Shown: one piece after another, positions 17,038-25,944 of the stretch
How positions within the stretch are numbered: the first letter of the stretch is position 1
Layout of the letters: each line of letters begins with the position of its first letter
Source of the DNA: Nonomuraea jiangxiensis
Lineage (GTDB): Bacteria; Actinomycetota; Actinomycetes; Streptosporangiales; Streptosporangiaceae
Assembly: GCF_900099965.1 (NCBI RefSeq)
Contig: NZ_FNDJ01000004.1
Coordinates: 372,001-436,000 of the forward strand
Length of the DNA stretch: 64,000 nucleotides
Direction: 5' to 3'
Translations under genes and position numbers: made by a program
The notes under the pieces: generated by a model
The model's input: only the letters and a program-made list of their open reading frames with translations
Database searches by the model: none
Told to the model about the DNA's origin: nothing

Positions 17038-18288
17038 TCAGGCGGAGTAGACGTGATCGCTGATGAGGCGGGCCGCGCCGACGACCCCGGCGGTGTCCTC
17101 CAGTTCGGACAGGACGATGGGCAGGTTGCCGGTCGCCAGCGGCAGCGAGCGGCGGTAGACGACGCTGCGGATCTCGGCGAGCAGCACGTGGCCCAGCTGG
17201 GACACCCCACCCGCGATGATCACCAGCCCGGGGTTGAAGAAGCTGACCAGGCCCGCGAGGACCTGACCCACCCGGCGGCCGCCGTCCCTGATGAGCTGGA
17301 TGGCCGCCGCGTCGCCCTGCGTGGCGGCCGCGGCGACGTCCTCGGCGGACAGCCTGCCGGTCGCGGTCAGGCGTTCCGACAGGAAGGGCGAGCGGCCCGA
17401 GCGGGCCACGACCTGCGCCTGGGCGGCCAGGGCGGCACCGCCGAAGTACGCCTCCAGGCAGCCGGTGTTGCCGCACGCGCACACCGGGCCGAGCTCGTCG
17501 ACCCGCATGTGCCCGATGTCGCCCGCGCTGCCTGAGACGCCGCGGTAGATCTTGCCGTCGACGACGATGCCGCAGCCGATGCCGGTGCCGATCTTGAGCA
17601 GCAGGAAGTCGCCGACCTGCCGGGCCACCCCGGCGTGCAGTTCGCCGAGCGCCATGATGTTGACGTCGTTGTCCAGCAGGGCGGGGCAGCCGAGCTCCTG
17701 GCTGACCGTCTCCCGCATGGGATACCGGTCCCAGCCCGGCATGATCGGCGGCGCGACCGGGACCCCTTCGGCGAAGCTCACCGGCCCCGGCACCCCGATC
17801 CCGGCGCCGTGCAACTGGCTGAACAGGCCCTGCTCGCGCAGCTTGGCGGCCAGGGCGAGCACCCGGTCGAGCACGTGCGCGGGGCCGAGCCTGATGTCGC
17901 ACGGCTCGTTCACGTGCCCCAGCACGCGCAGCTCGCCGTCGGTGACGGCCACGTCGACCGAGGTCGCCCCGATGTCGATGCCCGCGAAGCGGGTGTTGCG
18001 CGACAGCCGTACCTGGCTGGAGCGGCGGCCGCCCCGCGAGGCCGCCAGCCCGTCGAGCTCGATCAGCCCCAGCCCGACCAGCCGGTCCAGCTCGGAGTTG
18101 AGCTTGGAGCGCGACATCCGGCCCGGGTGCGGGTGAATGCCGCTGACCGGCAGCACGCTCACCGGGAAACCGCCCGAGGCGGAGGGGATCGCGATGAGGT
18201 CCGCGAGCTCGGCCCGTGAGCGGGGGCCGTCCCGCAGCACGCGCAGCAGTGCGGCCTGATGGGAGTTCTCCGGCCGGTTCGACTTCAC
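17038..18288 (-). CDS. ROK-family transcriptional regulator (copy 1)
   Basis: A 416-residue ROK protein. An N-terminal wHTH (residues 8-75) is followed by a sugar-kinase-like domain with the ATP-site motif FAGIDIGATSVDVAV, LHGAGIGVPGPVSF, and the zinc-binding CACGNTGCLEA. Such proteins repress sugar genes and respond to a sugar or sugar phosphate. GTG 18288 has GAGGAG six bases upstream. The HTH carries an unusual insertion (about residues 35-56, coordinates 18120-18186) not present in the paralogue at 21386-22546. The two share the C-terminal RSVVYRRSLPLATGNLP. Confidence 0.88.
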   Translation of the reverse strand: MKSNRPENSHQAALLRVLRDGPRSRAELADLIAIPSASGGFPVSVLPVSGIHPHPGRMSRSKLNSELDRLVGLGLIELDGLAASRGGRRSSQVRLSRNTRFAGIDIGATSVDVAVTDGELRVLGHVNEPCDIRLGPAHVLDRVLALAAKLREQGLFSQLHGAGIGVPGPVSFAEGVPVAPPIMPGWDRYPMRETVSQELGCPALLDNDVNIMALGELHAGVARQVGDFLLLKIGTGIGCGIVVDGKIYRGVSGSAGDIGHMRVDELGPVCACGNTGCLEAYFGGAALAAQAQVVARSGRSPFLSERLTATGRLSAEDVAAAATQGDAAAIQLIRDGGRRVGQVLAGLVSFFNPGLVIIAGGVSQLGHVLLAEIRSVVYRRSLPLATGNLPIVLSELEDTAGVVGAARLISDHVYSA

Positions 18289-18648
18289 CCACCACTCCTC
18301 GGTGCAGCGCTGCTCGGCGCAAACCGGTGTCGGGGGGAACGTACCTGCTTCCGCCACCGCAGGAAAGACCTTCTTCCCCGATCAACCATCATTCTGTCGA
18401 AATTGTGAGAAGTCAGGTCCCTGCCAACCGTCCGCAGCTCAGGTGCCGTCACGGGACTGGAGCCGCCCGCACCGGCTCTTTCACCAGGTAGCGGGTGTCA
18501 CGGCCGGGTTCGTGTCACCGCCCTCGGGCCTCGCTCGTCGGTCTCACCCCTTGACGGGGTTTCGTTTACGGCCGTCGAAAGTTCTGTTCAGATCGAGACT
18601 GAAGGGTTAGCCTCCGGTGAAAGTTTCCACCCCGTTCGGGGGTATGCC
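18289..18648. other. 360-bp intergenic region between divergent ROK1 and copC-like genes
   Basis: No gene is supported here. It is less GC-rich than its surroundings and must hold the promoters of both flanking genes. A TTGACG at about 18552 and a TAGCCT (TANNNT) at about 18610 are candidate promoter elements for the copC-like gene, but their spacing to each other is wrong, so no complete promoter is claimed. Confidence 0.5.
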
Positions 18649-19488
18649 ATGGACCGCGTTGCATCCCGATTACTGGCCGGTGCCGTCCTGGGGCTGGCCG
18701 CCCTCCTCCTGAGCGTCGTGGCCGGCGGGGCGAGACCCGCCTTCGCCCACGGACGGCTCGCCGTCTCCACCCCGGCCGACGGCGGCAGGCTGGCCGAGCC
18801 GCTGGAGGCGGTGTCGCTGGCCTTCACCGAGAAGCCCGCCCCGTTCGCCTACTTCACCGTGACCGCTCCGAACGGGGATCGGGTCGACCGGCCCTGGTCG
18901 CATGCCGAGCCGTTCCGCCTCGATGAGCCGGTGCGCGAGTACCAGCTCATCAACGGCTCGTGGCAGCCACAGCTGTTCCACGCCGGGTTCCCGGCGAAGG
19001 TACCGGTGGGCTACTGGCCGGGCCAGGGCCGGTACGTGGTGCGTTACCACACGGTGGCCTCCGACGGTGAGGAGGTCAAAGGTGAGGTCCGCTTCACCTA
19101 CACCGGCCCCACCACGCCCGCCCCACCCGGCTGGCGCGCCCCCGCCGACCGGCCCAGCCCCGAACTCGCCGCCGCGGTCGGCCGCGTGCGCGGCGCACCG
19201 GGCCAGGCCCCGACCGCGCCCGCCTCGGCCGGGCCGGCGCCGCCGTCCACGGCCGCATCGGCCGCCGGTTCGGCGCCCGGCCCGGAGGCCGGTACGGACG
19301 TGTCCGCCTGGGTGTTCCCCGCGCTGCTGCTCCTCGGGGCCGCCGTCCTGCTCGCCGGGGTCGCCCGCCGCCGCCCGAGCGGCACCCCACCCGGCCCCGC
19401 ACCACCGGGTCCGCAGGCCGGCCCCGCACCACCCGGCCCTCAGCGCCCGGCTGATGCCGGCACTTCCTCCAGTCGCACCTCGCAGTAA
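18649..19488 (+). CDS. CopC-domain secreted/membrane-anchored protein
   Basis: A 279-residue protein. The signal peptide ends at PAFAHGRL, putting a His at the mature N-terminus as in CopC copper proteins. The CopC beta-sandwich follows (STPADGGRLAEPLEAVSLAF, YHTVASDGEEVKGEVRFTY). A Pro/Ala-rich linker leads to one C-terminal membrane helix (VFPALLLLGAAVLLAGVA) and a short Pro-rich tail. Likely role: binding copper or a related ligand on the outer face of the membrane. First gene of a three-gene cassette with the cupredoxin lipoprotein and the multi-pass protein. Confidence 0.78.
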   Translation: MDRVASRLLAGAVLGLAALLLSVVAGGARPAFAHGRLAVSTPADGGRLAEPLEAVSLAFTEKPAPFAYFTVTAPNGDRVDRPWSHAEPFRLDEPVREYQLINGSWQPQLFHAGFPAKVPVGYWPGQGRYVVRYHTVASDGEEVKGEVRFTYTGPTTPAPPGWRAPADRPSPELAAAVGRVRGAPGQAPTAPASAGPAPPSTAASAAGSAPGPEAGTDVSAWVFPALLLLGAAVLLAGVARRRPSGTPPGPAPPGPQAGPAPPGPQRPADAGTSSSRTSQ

Positions 19489-19525
19489 ACGGCGCGAGCG
19501 CCGCTGACCAGCCCTGGAGCTCCTC

Positions 19526-19912
19526 ATGTCCGTCACCCCCCGGTCACACCACTCCCCGCGCCCGTTCGTCGCACTGCTCGTCCTGTTGCTCACCGGCCCG
19601 GTGGCGTGCGCCGCCGAGGCGCCGGCCGCCACCGCCCCCGGCACGGAGACCGTCAAGACGATCACGGTGTCCATCGCGGGCGGCACCGTCACGCCCGCCC
19701 CGGGCCGGATCGAGGTCGCCCGCGGCCAGGCCGTCCGCCTCACCGTCACCAGCGACGTCAGCGACATGGTGCACGTGCACGGGTACGACAAGTCCGCGAC
19801 CCTGCTGCCGGGCATCGCCGCCTCCGTCGGCTTCGCGGCCGACGTCACCGGCCTGTTCGAGGTCGAGACGCACGAGCAGGACCTGCAACTGTTCCAGCTC
19901 CTCGTCAGGTGA
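19526..19912 (+). CDS. Cupredoxin-fold lipoprotein
   Basis: A 128-residue exported protein with a hydrophobic signal ending near LLTGPVAC (possible lipobox). The mature part, from TITVSIAGGTVTPAPGRIEV to FEVETHEQDLQLFQLLV, is a short beta-sandwich of the cupredoxin type; MVHVHGYD provides His residues that could bind metal, though the usual Cys ligand of blue copper proteins is absent. Lies 37 bp after the CopC-like gene and 6 bp before the next membrane gene, so one operon. An electron-transfer role is therefore less likely than ligand binding. Confidence 0.65.
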   Translation: MSVTPRSHHSPRPFVALLVLLLTGPVACAAEAPAATAPGTETVKTITVSIAGGTVTPAPGRIEVARGQAVRLTVTSDVSDMVHVHGYDKSATLLPGIAASVGFAADVTGLFEVETHEQDLQLFQLLVR

Positions 19913-19918
19913 TCGGTC

Positions 19919-21232
19919 ATGTGGCTCGCGCACGGCATCGGTGGACGACAGGACCTGCCCATCCCGTTCGGCCTCGCGCTGACCGGAGCCCTCCTCGCTC
20001 TCGCGCTGTCCTTCGGGGCACTCGGCGCGCTCTGGCGCGAGCCGCGGCTGGGCGCCGACCTCCGGGACGCGCCGCCGTTGCCCGCGTTCGCGCAGCGGGT
20101 CGTGGCCGCACCCGCCTGGGCCTGGGCCTGGCGGGTGGCCGGACTGGTCGCCGCCGCCTATTTCGCCCTCGGCTTCGCCGGTCCCGACACCGCGGACAAC
20201 CCCACGGCCGGGGTCGTGTACGTGCTGTTCTGGGTCGGCCTGCTACCGCTGTCGCTGCTGTTCGGTCCCGTCTGGCGGGCCCTGAACCCGCTTCGTACCC
20301 TGCACCTGCTGGCCTGCATGGCGCTACGGCGGGACCCGCGGCGCGGGCTGCGCGAGCTGCCCGCCCGGCTCGGCTACTGGCCCGCGACCTGCGGGCTGTT
20401 CGCCTTCGTCTGGCTGGAACTAGTGGCGCCGAACCGAGTGAGCCTGCCGGTCCTCGGCGGCTGGCTCGGCGCCTACGCCGTCGCCATGCTGGCGGGCGCG
20501 ACCGTGTACGGGTCCGGCTGGTTCGACCGGGGCGACGCCTTCGAGGTCTACAGCGCCATGATCGGGCGGCTGGCCGTGGTGGCGCGACGGCGCGACGGGA
20601 GGCTGGTCCGGCGGCACCCGCTCGACGGCATCGCCGGCCTGCGGCCTGCTCCGGGACTGGTCGCGTACGCCGTGGTGATGCTGGGCTCCACCATGTACGA
20701 CAGCGTGTCCAACGCCCCGACCTGGGTACGCGTCCTGCAAGGCGGATGGGCCCCGGCCCCCGTGCTCGGCACGGTGGGCCTGGCGGCGGTGATCGGCCTG
20801 GTGCTCGCCGCCTACCGGGGCGCCACCGGGCTGGCCGCCCGGCTCGGCCGCTGGCCGCCGGATCAGCTCGCCGGCGAGCTGGCCCACTCCATCGTCCCCA
20901 TCGCCGTCGGCTACCTGGTGGCCCACTACTTCACGCTCCTCGTGCTGGAGGGCCAGCGCACGCTCGCCCTGCTCTCCGACCCGCTCGGCACGGGGGCGGA
21001 CTGGCTGGGCACCCGGTCGTGGCCGGTCCAGGCGTTCGGGACCTCGCCGGCGGGGATCGCGCTGCTGCAGGTGACCGTGATCGTCCTGGGTCACGTCTTC
21101 GGCACCGTACTCGCTCACGACCGGGCGTTGCGGCTGTTCGAACGCCGTACCGCGGTGGTGGGCCAGTTGCCGCTGATGCTGCTCATGCTGCTCTACACCG
21201 CCACCGGCCTGCTGCTGCTTTTCGCCGCCTGA
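19919..21232 (+). CDS. Multi-pass membrane protein of the CopC/cupredoxin cassette
   Basis: A 437-residue polytopic protein with about ten membrane helices. Close relatives in actinobacteria are often labelled fenitrothion hydrolase by automatic annotation, but no hydrolase motif is visible and that name should not be trusted. His residues are found near the start (LAHGIGG), in AGELAHSIVP and in VAHYFTLL within helices, which would suit metal handling. The gene follows the cupredoxin by 6 bp. Function unknown; partner of the two copper-type proteins by context. Confidence 0.6.
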   Translation: MWLAHGIGGRQDLPIPFGLALTGALLALALSFGALGALWREPRLGADLRDAPPLPAFAQRVVAAPAWAWAWRVAGLVAAAYFALGFAGPDTADNPTAGVVYVLFWVGLLPLSLLFGPVWRALNPLRTLHLLACMALRRDPRRGLRELPARLGYWPATCGLFAFVWLELVAPNRVSLPVLGGWLGAYAVAMLAGATVYGSGWFDRGDAFEVYSAMIGRLAVVARRRDGRLVRRHPLDGIAGLRPAPGLVAYAVVMLGSTMYDSVSNAPTWVRVLQGGWAPAPVLGTVGLAAVIGLVLAAYRGATGLAARLGRWPPDQLAGELAHSIVPIAVGYLVAHYFTLLVLEGQRTLALLSDPLGTGADWLGTRSWPVQAFGTSPAGIALLQVTVIVLGHVFGTVLAHDRALRLFERRTAVVGQLPLMLLMLLYTATGLLLLFAA

Positions 21233-21385
21233 CCAGCGGAAGCGCCAGCCTGAACCGACCTTTCAACGAGTCAAGACAAAAGTTCAGATGTACGAACGAA
21301 ACATATGGACAACATGGACGTAACACTTTAATCTTGCGGCACAACCAGCCGCATAGATGTTGAAAGTGGCAGGAGGTGTAGCGAA

Positions 21386-22546
21386 TTGGACTTCCACCGC
21401 CGCATGCTCCGCCTATTGAGAGACGAGGGACCGCTGTCCCGCGCCGATCTCGGCAACCGGCTCAACCTGTCCCGCCCCCGGGTGATGGCCGAACTCGATC
21501 GGCTGATGGCCGGCGAACTCGTCCGTGAGGCCGATCCGTCCCGCGGCGGGCGGCGCTCCCCCTTCGTCGAACTCCACCCCGGTCTCCGCTTCGCGGGCGT
21601 CGACCTCGGGATCACCTCGATCGACGTCGAGATCACCGACGGCCGGCTGGAGCCGGTCGCGGCCTACAGCGAGGCCGCCGACATCCGCTCCGGCCCGCAG
21701 GCGGTGCTGAGCCGGGTCGGCGACATCCTGGCCAAGCTCCGCGCCGAGGGCGCCTACCAGCGCCTCCACGGTATCGGCATCGGAGTGCCCGGCCCCGTCA
21801 GCTTCAGGGACGGAGTCCCCGTCTCGCCCCCGATCATGCCGGGCTGGGACCGCTACCCGGTACGCCGCCTGCTGGCCCACGAGCACAACTGCCCGGTGGT
21901 CGTGGACAACGACGTCAACATCATGGCCGTGGGGGAGCGCTACGGCGGCGTCGCCCGTTCCGCCGAGAGCCTGCTCTTCGTCAAGCTCGGCAGCGGCGTC
22001 GGCTGCGGCATCTTCCTCGGCGGCGAGCTCTACCGAGGCTCGGACGGCTGCGCCGGCGACATCGGCCACATTCAGGTCCAACCGCACGACCCGGTCTGCA
22101 CCTGCGGCAGCATCGGCTGCCTGGAGGCGCTGTTCAGCGGTATCGCGCTGGAGCGGGAGGCCACGTCCGCCGCGCGCTCCGGCTCCTCGCCCGCCCTGGC
22201 GCGGCGCCTGGCCCTCCAGGGCTCGGTGAGCGCCAAGGACGTGGCCGAGTGCGCGGCCGGCGGCGACGCCGTCTCCCTCCAGCTCATCCGGGAGGGCGGC
22301 CGGCGGCTCGGCGGCGTGCTGGCCGGACTGGTCAGCTTCATCAACCCGTCCATGATCGTGATCGGGGGCGGGCTGACCGGGCTGGGCAGCGTCCTGCTCG
22401 CCGAGATCCGCAGCGTCGTCTACCGGCGCTCGCTGCCCCTGGCCACCGGCAACCTACCTGTCGTGCTGTCCGAGCTCGGCACCCGCGCCGGCGTCGCGGG
22501 CGCGAGCTTCCTGGCCAGCGACCTCGCCTTCGAGGAGGCGTCATGA
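21386..22546 (+). CDS. ROK-family transcriptional regulator (copy 2)
   Basis: A 386-residue ROK regulator with a compact wHTH (SRADLGNRLNLSRPRVMAEL), the kinase-like domain motif FAGVDLGITSIDVEI, HGIGIGVPGPVSF, and the zinc motif CTCGSIGCLEA. The start is a TTG at 21386, supported by AGGAGG nine bases upstream; the next ATG (21404) would cut into the HTH. It is the closest relative of copy 1 at 17038-18288 and lies in opposite orientation on the other side of the CopC cassette. It may control the downstream secreted sugar enzymes. Confidence 0.87.
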   Translation: MDFHRRMLRLLRDEGPLSRADLGNRLNLSRPRVMAELDRLMAGELVREADPSRGGRRSPFVELHPGLRFAGVDLGITSIDVEITDGRLEPVAAYSEAADIRSGPQAVLSRVGDILAKLRAEGAYQRLHGIGIGVPGPVSFRDGVPVSPPIMPGWDRYPVRRLLAHEHNCPVVVDNDVNIMAVGERYGGVARSAESLLFVKLGSGVGCGIFLGGELYRGSDGCAGDIGHIQVQPHDPVCTCGSIGCLEALFSGIALEREATSAARSGSSPALARRLALQGSVSAKDVAECAAGGDAVSLQLIREGGRRLGGVLAGLVSFINPSMIVIGGGLTGLGSVLLAEIRSVVYRRSLPLATGNLPVVLSELGTRAGVAGASFLASDLAFEEAS

Positions 22547-23105
22547 CCGCCGGACGAGCACGATTCGGCCGGCGGCCCCCCGGCCCGCACCTGGGCACCC
22601 GCCCAGTGGCGGCCGAAGCGATGTCCACACCCCCCACACCCCCCTCACCCACCGCCTGGAGGTTGTCATGACACCACTGAGCGCGCCGCCCGCACCCGGC
22701 TGACGATCGGCGGGGCGGCCTCGCCAAGCCGCGTCACCACCCCGCGCATCTGACTGATCGCACAGAAGGGGAAGAGCAGGGCCGCCAGGGCGGACGCCGA
22801 CCACCCTGACGGCCTGGCCCCGCTCGTCACGCCGGCGGAGACCGCTGGGCGCCGCCGGTACCGGCGCCCACCGGGTACCGACTCCACCCGGCCGACGAGC
22901 GGGGCGTCCCCTCCATGGTCACCATGCCATCCCAAACGTCCCCTCAAGCGCAAGAGCAGCACTGACGCACGACCGGCAAACTGCCGGCGATCACTCGGCG
23001 AGGTCGGCGGCATGCCGGGAACGACGCCCCCATCGGGCCGCGTCGTCGGCGTGAGCGGCGCACGCCTGTCTGGAAGTCCTTCGACAGGAAGCGGAAGCAC
23101 CGATC
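22547..23105. other. 559-bp stretch without a recognised gene; two coupled micro-ORFs
   Basis: Directly after ROK2, an ATG at 22543 (GAGGAGG upstream, overlapping the ROK stop as ATGA) opens a 42-codon frame ending at 22671. A second ATG at 22668 (TGGAGG upstream, again an ATGA overlap) opens an 11-codon frame ending at 22703. Both peptides are low complexity and may be remnants of decayed operon genes. A G-rich minus strand (22626-22652) has runs of three to six G. On the minus strand, 22666-22800 reads a hydrophobic segment (ALAALLFPFCAISQMRG) without a start or partner; not called as a gene. Confidence 0.4.
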
Positions 23106-25910
23106 ATGTTACGAAGACTGGCTTTATGCATCGCGATCATCGTGGCCACCTTCGGCCTCGTCGCGCCCTCCCCGGCCGTGGCGGCCGGCTACACCCAGGT
23201 GACGCTGGCCAAGGGCGTGGCCGAGACCGGTGAGCCGATGGGCCTGACCGTCCTGCCCAACCGGGGCGTCCTGCACACCTCGCGTGACGGCACGATCCGC
23301 TACACCGACGTGCTGGGCAACACCAAGGTGGCGCTCACCATCCCGGTGTACACCCACGACGAGGAGGGCCTGCAGAGCATCAAGGCCGACCCGAACTTCG
23401 CTTCCAACCGATGGGTCTACGTCTACTACGCCCCGCCGCTGAGCACCCCGGGCGGCGACGCGCCCGCCACCGGCACCGCGGCCCAGTTCGCCCCGTTCAA
23501 CGGCGTGAACCGGCTGGCCCGCTACACGGTCAACGCCGACCACACGATCAGCGCGTCCTCGGCCGTCACCATCATGGACGTGCCCACCAGCCGTGGCATG
23601 TGCTGCCACGTCGGCGGCGACATCGACTTCGACGCGGCCGGCAACCTGTATCTGTCCACCGGTGACGACACCAACCCGTTCGACTCCAGCGGCTACACGC
23701 CGATCGACGAGCGCGCCGACCGCAACCCGGCCTTCGACGCGCAGCGCACCTCCGGCAACACCAATGACCTGCGCGGCAAGGTGCTGCGGATCAAGCCCGG
23801 CGCCACCGGCGGCTACACGATCCCGGCGGGCAACATGTTCGCCCCCGGCACCGCCAACACCCGGCCCGAGATCTACGCCATGGGCTTCCGCAACCCGTTC
23901 CGGATGAGCGTGGACCGCGCGACCGGCATCGTCTACCTGGGCGACTACGGACCCGACTCCGGCACGGCCAGCGCGACGCGCGGCCCGGCCGCCTCGGTGT
24001 CGTTCGAGCGCATCACCCAGCCCGGCAACTACGGCTGGCCGTACTGCTCGCAGTTCAACGTGCCCTACGTCGAGTTCACCTTCCCGAGTGGGCCGTCGGG
24101 CGCGGCGTACAACTGCGCCGGCGGGCCGACGAACAACTCGCCGAACAACACCGGCCTCACCCAGCTTCCCGCCTCGCGGGCGGCCTGGCTCCCGTACGGG
24201 GCCGGGCAGGACCGGCCGGAGCTGTGCTGCGGCAGCCTGTCGCCGATGGGCGGCCCGGTCTACCGCTACAACGCCGCCCTCGCCTCGGACGTGAAGTTCC
24301 CGCAGGCCATGGACGGCAAGGTGTTCCTCGGCGAGTTCGGCCGACGGTGGATCAAGACGGCCACCGTGACCGCCGCCGGTGGGGTCGGCACGATCGAGTC
24401 CTTCCCCGCCTTCACCGGCACGCAGGTGATGGACCTGGAGTTCGGGCCGGACGGCGCCCTGTACGTGCTCGACTACGGCACCGGCTGGTTCGGCGGCGAC
24501 GCCAACTCCGCCGTCTACCGCATCGAGTACAACGACGGCACCGGTCAGGCCCCGATCGCGGTGGCCAACGCCAACCCGAAGACCGGCAACGCGCCGCTCG
24601 CCGTGCAGTTCAGCTCCGCCGGCACCACCGACCCGGACGGCAACCCCATCACCTACGCCTGGGACTTCACCACCAACGGCAGCACCGACTCCACCGCCGC
24701 CAACCCGACCTTCACCTACACCTCCAACGGCCAGTTCACCGCGACGCTGACGGTGACCGACAGCACCGGCCGCAGTTCCACAGCCAGCGTCGCCATCAGC
24801 GTCGGCCAGCCGACGGTCACCCTGAGCCTTCCGCTCAACGGGCGGGTGTTCAACTTCGGCGACGCGATCCCGTTCCAGATCAGCGTCAGCGATCCGAACA
24901 ATCCGACCGTCGACTGCAGCCGGGTCAAGCTCACCTACATCCTCGGCCACGACAGCCACGGCCACGCCCTGACCAGCGCGACCGGCTGCTCGGGCACCGT
25001 CCAGACCACCAACGACGGTGAGCACGACCCCAATGCCAACATCTTCGGCGTCTTCGATGCCGAGTACACGCCGCCCGGCTCGACCACGGCCATCCACGGG
25101 CAGCAGGCCGTGCTCCAGCCGCGCATCCGCCAGGCCGAGCACTACAGCGCCCAGCAGGGCGTGACCATCGTGGCCAAGGCCTCGGCCAACGGCGGCAACG
25201 CGGTCGGCTACATCGACAACGGTGACTGGATCTCCTTCACGCCGTACAACCTGACCGGGGTCACCTCCTTCACCGCCCGGGTCGCCTCGGCCGGTGCGGG
25301 TGGCACGCTGACGCTGCGCGCCGGCTCGGCGACCGGTACGGTGCTCGGCTCGGCCACGGTCGCGCCCACCGGAGGCTGGGAGACCTGGGCCAACGTCACC
25401 GGCACCATCACCGCGCCGGCGAGCATGTCGAACCTGTTCCTGGTCTTCACCGGTGGTGCGGGATCGCTGTTCGACCTCGACAGCTTCACCCTCAACGGCG
25501 GCAGCCAGCCGCCCGCCACGAACCTCGCGCTGAACAAGCCGGCGACCGCCTCCAGCACGGAAGCGGCCGCCTATCCGGCCTCGGCGGCGGTGGACGCCTC
25601 GGCGACGACGCGGTGGGCGAGCGCGTTCTCCGATCCGCAGTGGATCCAGGTCGACCTGGGTGCCACGTACACGATCAACCGGGTCCGCCTGCTGTGGGAG
25701 GCCGCCTACGGGTCGGCGTACCAGATCCAGACGTCGCCCAACGGCAGCGCGCCCTGGACCACCATCCGCACGGTGACCGGCGGCAACGGCGGTGAGGACG
25801 ACAACACCGGTCTGAACGCCTCCACCCGCTACGTCCGCATCTACGGCACCGCCCGGGGCACGGGCTGGGGCTACTCCCTGTTCTCGTTCGAGGTCTACGG
25901 CAGCAACTGA
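23106..25910 (+). CDS. Secreted PQQ-type sugar dehydrogenase with PKD, CBM6-like and discoidin domains
   Basis: A 934-residue exported protein. After the signal peptide (to about residue 27) comes a glucose/sorbosone dehydrogenase six-bladed propeller (MGLTVLPNRGVLHTSRDG, HDEEGLQSIKADPNF, GDIDFDAAGNLYLSTGD, YAMGFRNPFRMSVD) to about residue 480. A PKD domain follows (NAPLAVQFSSAGTTDPDGN), then a beta-sandwich and a CBM6-like module (IRQAEHYSAQQGV...GYIDNGDWISF), and a C-terminal F5/8 type C (discoidin) domain from about residue 806. Probably oxidises sugar residues on bound polysaccharide. Codons 2 and 7 are rare TTA, suggesting dependence on the bldA-type tRNA. A pair with the next gene. Confidence 0.85.
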   Translation: MLRRLALCIAIIVATFGLVAPSPAVAAGYTQVTLAKGVAETGEPMGLTVLPNRGVLHTSRDGTIRYTDVLGNTKVALTIPVYTHDEEGLQSIKADPNFASNRWVYVYYAPPLSTPGGDAPATGTAAQFAPFNGVNRLARYTVNADHTISASSAVTIMDVPTSRGMCCHVGGDIDFDAAGNLYLSTGDDTNPFDSSGYTPIDERADRNPAFDAQRTSGNTNDLRGKVLRIKPGATGGYTIPAGNMFAPGTANTRPEIYAMGFRNPFRMSVDRATGIVYLGDYGPDSGTASATRGPAASVSFERITQPGNYGWPYCSQFNVPYVEFTFPSGPSGAAYNCAGGPTNNSPNNTGLTQLPASRAAWLPYGAGQDRPELCCGSLSPMGGPVYRYNAALASDVKFPQAMDGKVFLGEFGRRWIKTATVTAAGGVGTIESFPAFTGTQVMDLEFGPDGALYVLDYGTGWFGGDANSAVYRIEYNDGTGQAPIAVANANPKTGNAPLAVQFSSAGTTDPDGNPITYAWDFTTNGSTDSTAANPTFTYTSNGQFTATLTVTDSTGRSSTASVAISVGQPTVTLSLPLNGRVFNFGDAIPFQISVSDPNNPTVDCSRVKLTYILGHDSHGHALTSATGCSGTVQTTNDGEHDPNANIFGVFDAEYTPPGSTTAIHGQQAVLQPRIRQAEHYSAQQGVTIVAKASANGGNAVGYIDNGDWISFTPYNLTGVTSFTARVASAGAGGTLTLRAGSATGTVLGSATVAPTGGWETWANVTGTITAPASMSNLFLVFTGGAGSLFDLDSFTLNGGSQPPATNLALNKPATASSTEAAAYPASAAVDASATTRWASAFSDPQWIQVDLGATYTINRVRLLWEAAYGSAYQIQTSPNGSAPWTTIRTVTGGNGGEDDNTGLNASTRYVRIYGTARGTGWGYSLFSFEVYGSN
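25521..25907 (+). repeat. Discoidin-domain direct repeat, copy 1
   Basis: 387 bp encoding the last 129 residues of the sugar dehydrogenase. It is nearly identical in DNA and protein to 27265-27651 in the next gene, with the same length and no gap. Confidence 0.85.
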
Positions 25911-25944
25911 GCACCACGCCAGCACCGCAGCTACTGGAGGATCC

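Noticed and set aside
19919..21232. Calling the membrane protein a fenitrothion hydrolase
   Set aside because: That name circulates through automatic annotation; no hydrolase active site is visible in this polytopic protein.
22666..23100. A 144-codon minus-strand frame in the gap after ROK copy 2
   Set aside because: Only a short hydrophobic segment looks protein-like; the rest is Arg/Pro/Gly noise, and no ribosome-binding site precedes its start.
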